In this document: positions 6,469 through 7,212 of the stretch, piece by piece
Position numbering within the stretch: the stretch's first letter is position 1
Layout of the letters: every line of letters begins with the position of its first letter
Source of the DNA: Syntrophaceae bacterium
GTDB lineage: Bacteria; Desulfobacterota; Syntrophia; Syntrophales; UBA2185
DNA: 7,212 nucleotides
Assembly: GCA_017885225.1 (NCBI GenBank)
Contig: JAFNGM010000172.1
Location: 1,207-8,418 of the forward strand
Direction: 5' to 3'
Notes under the pieces: generated by a model
What the model was told of the DNA's origin: nothing
What the model saw: the letters and a program-made list of their open reading frames with translations, nothing else
The model's database searches: none
Made by a program: the position numbers and the translations under genes

Positions 6469-7212
6469 ATGAAAAAAACAATATTATGGATAGCGGCCCT
6501 TGTTGCGGTGATATCCGGTTTTTCCCTCACCGCAGCATTTTCCCAGCCCGGGGAAGCGGAAGATCGAACCCTTTCCCCCTATTTCTTCATCAAGAGTGAC
6601 GATCACGGCACAGACCGGCTTCCTCTCAAATCCACATCGGCGTCCGTCACTATTTCCGGGGTCATTGCTGATGTCCAGGTCACGCAGGTCTATAAAAATG
6701 AAGGGAAAAAGCCGATTGAGGCGATCTATGTCTTTCCCGCTTCGACACGGGCGGCGGTCTATGGGATGAAAATGACAATCGGCGAGAGGGTAATTGAAGC
6801 GAAGAACAAGAAACGGGACGAGGCGCGCCGCGAATATGAGCAGGCGCGGGATGAAGGGAAACGGGCGTCGCTCCTGGAGCAGCAGCGGCCCAATGTCTTC
6901 CAGATGAATGTGGCGAATATCATGCCGGGAGACACTATAAAAGTCGAACTGAAATACACGGAATTGCTTGTGCCGACAGACAGGGTATATGAATTTGTCT
7001 ATCCCACCGTCGTCGGCCCCCGCTATTCCAACCAGTCCGCGGTAACCGCTCCCCCTTCAGAACGGTGGATCGAAAATCCATACCTGCACGCAGGGGAAAC
7101 TCCCCCCTATGCATTCGACATCAACGTAACGATTGCTGCGGGGATGCCGATCAGGGAACTTGCCTGCTCGTCCCATAAGGTGCATGAAGCGTATACGGGA
7201 TCATCCGATGCG
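6469..7212 (+). CDS. Secreted VIT-domain protein (5' part; gene continues past the window)
   Basis: The frame is open from ATG 6469 to the last base, giving 248 residues without a stop. A signal peptide covers residues 1 to about 25 (MKKT, a hydrophobic core 6-23, then AFS). A VIT (vault/inter-alpha-trypsin) domain follows at about 50-185. It is recognised by SPYFFIKSDD, VTISGVIADVQVTQVYKNEG, IEAIYVFPASTRAAVYGM, a charged helix with the REYEQARDEGK pattern, RPNVFQMNVANIMPGD and IKVELKYTELL. In this family a von Willebrand A domain usually follows, and some members carry C-terminal sorting signals for a dedicated sortase. Both would lie beyond the window. The role is probably an exported adhesion, surface or envelope protein, but this is inference. 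The start is well supported by GAGGAGG at 6456-6462. The gene is divergent from the transporter, with a leader region of up to 600 bases. Confidence 0.92.
   Translation, partial: MKKTILWIAALVAVISGFSLTAAFSQPGEAEDRTLSPYFFIKSDDHGTDRLPLKSTSASVTISGVIADVQVTQVYKNEGKKPIEAIYVFPASTRAAVYGMKMTIGERVIEAKNKKRDEARREYEQARDEGKRASLLEQQRPNVFQMNVANIMPGDTIKVELKYTELLVPTDRVYEFVYPTVVGPRYSNQSAVTAPPSERWIENPYLHAGETPPYAFDINVTIAAGMPIRELACSSHKVHEAYTGSSDA

Overview
The window holds five complete protein-coding genes, a sixth cut by the right edge, and one non-coding gap of about 600 bases. I see no tRNA, rRNA, CRISPR array, insertion sequence or plasmid/phage gene. A DUF362 two-cluster ferredoxin protein, a hybrid histidine kinase with an HDFN-type H-box, a TPM-domain pair and a VIT-domain protein, all with ordinary bacterial start signals, suggest a Gram-negative, probably anaerobic bacterium. 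A deltaproteobacterial (Desulfobacterota or Syntrophobacterales-like) or related lineage would fit, but this is inferred from gene content and not from a phylogenetic marker.

Left part (1-2074): about 140 bases of leader, then a membrane-bound hybrid histidine kinase (141-2003) with four predicted membrane segments, a PAS-like sensor, a DHp/ATPase kinase core and a C-terminal receiver. Two usually conserved residues are changed: the Asn/Thr at H+4 in the H-box is Lys257, and the receiver's signature Lys is Val595. No separate response regulator lies next to it in the window.

Middle part (1987-4816): a good sigma70-like promoter spans the end of the kinase gene. It is followed by three tightly packed same-strand genes that look like one operon: a DUF362 iron-sulfur protein (2075-3199), a TPM-domain protein whose domain is split by a two-helix membrane hairpin (3213-3863), and a secreted or membrane-anchored YgcG-type TPM protein (3860-4816) that overlaps the previous gene by four bases. 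By predicted topology the two TPM domains lie on opposite faces of the inner membrane. The usual TPM partner LemA is not present here.

Right part (4817-7212): a 124-base convergent spacer with small hairpins but no classical terminator, then an EamA/DMT-family transporter on the minus strand (5870-4941). A consensus-like promoter sits so close to its start that the mRNA may be leaderless. Next comes an AT-richer stretch without a convincing gene (5908-6455), and finally the first 248 codons of a secreted VIT-domain protein on the plus strand (from 6469), running off the window.

The most distinctive items are the co-transcription of a DUF362 redox protein with a two-sided TPM pair, the split TPM domain, and the altered signalling residues in the hybrid kinase. 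Nothing here is clearly a wholly new system.
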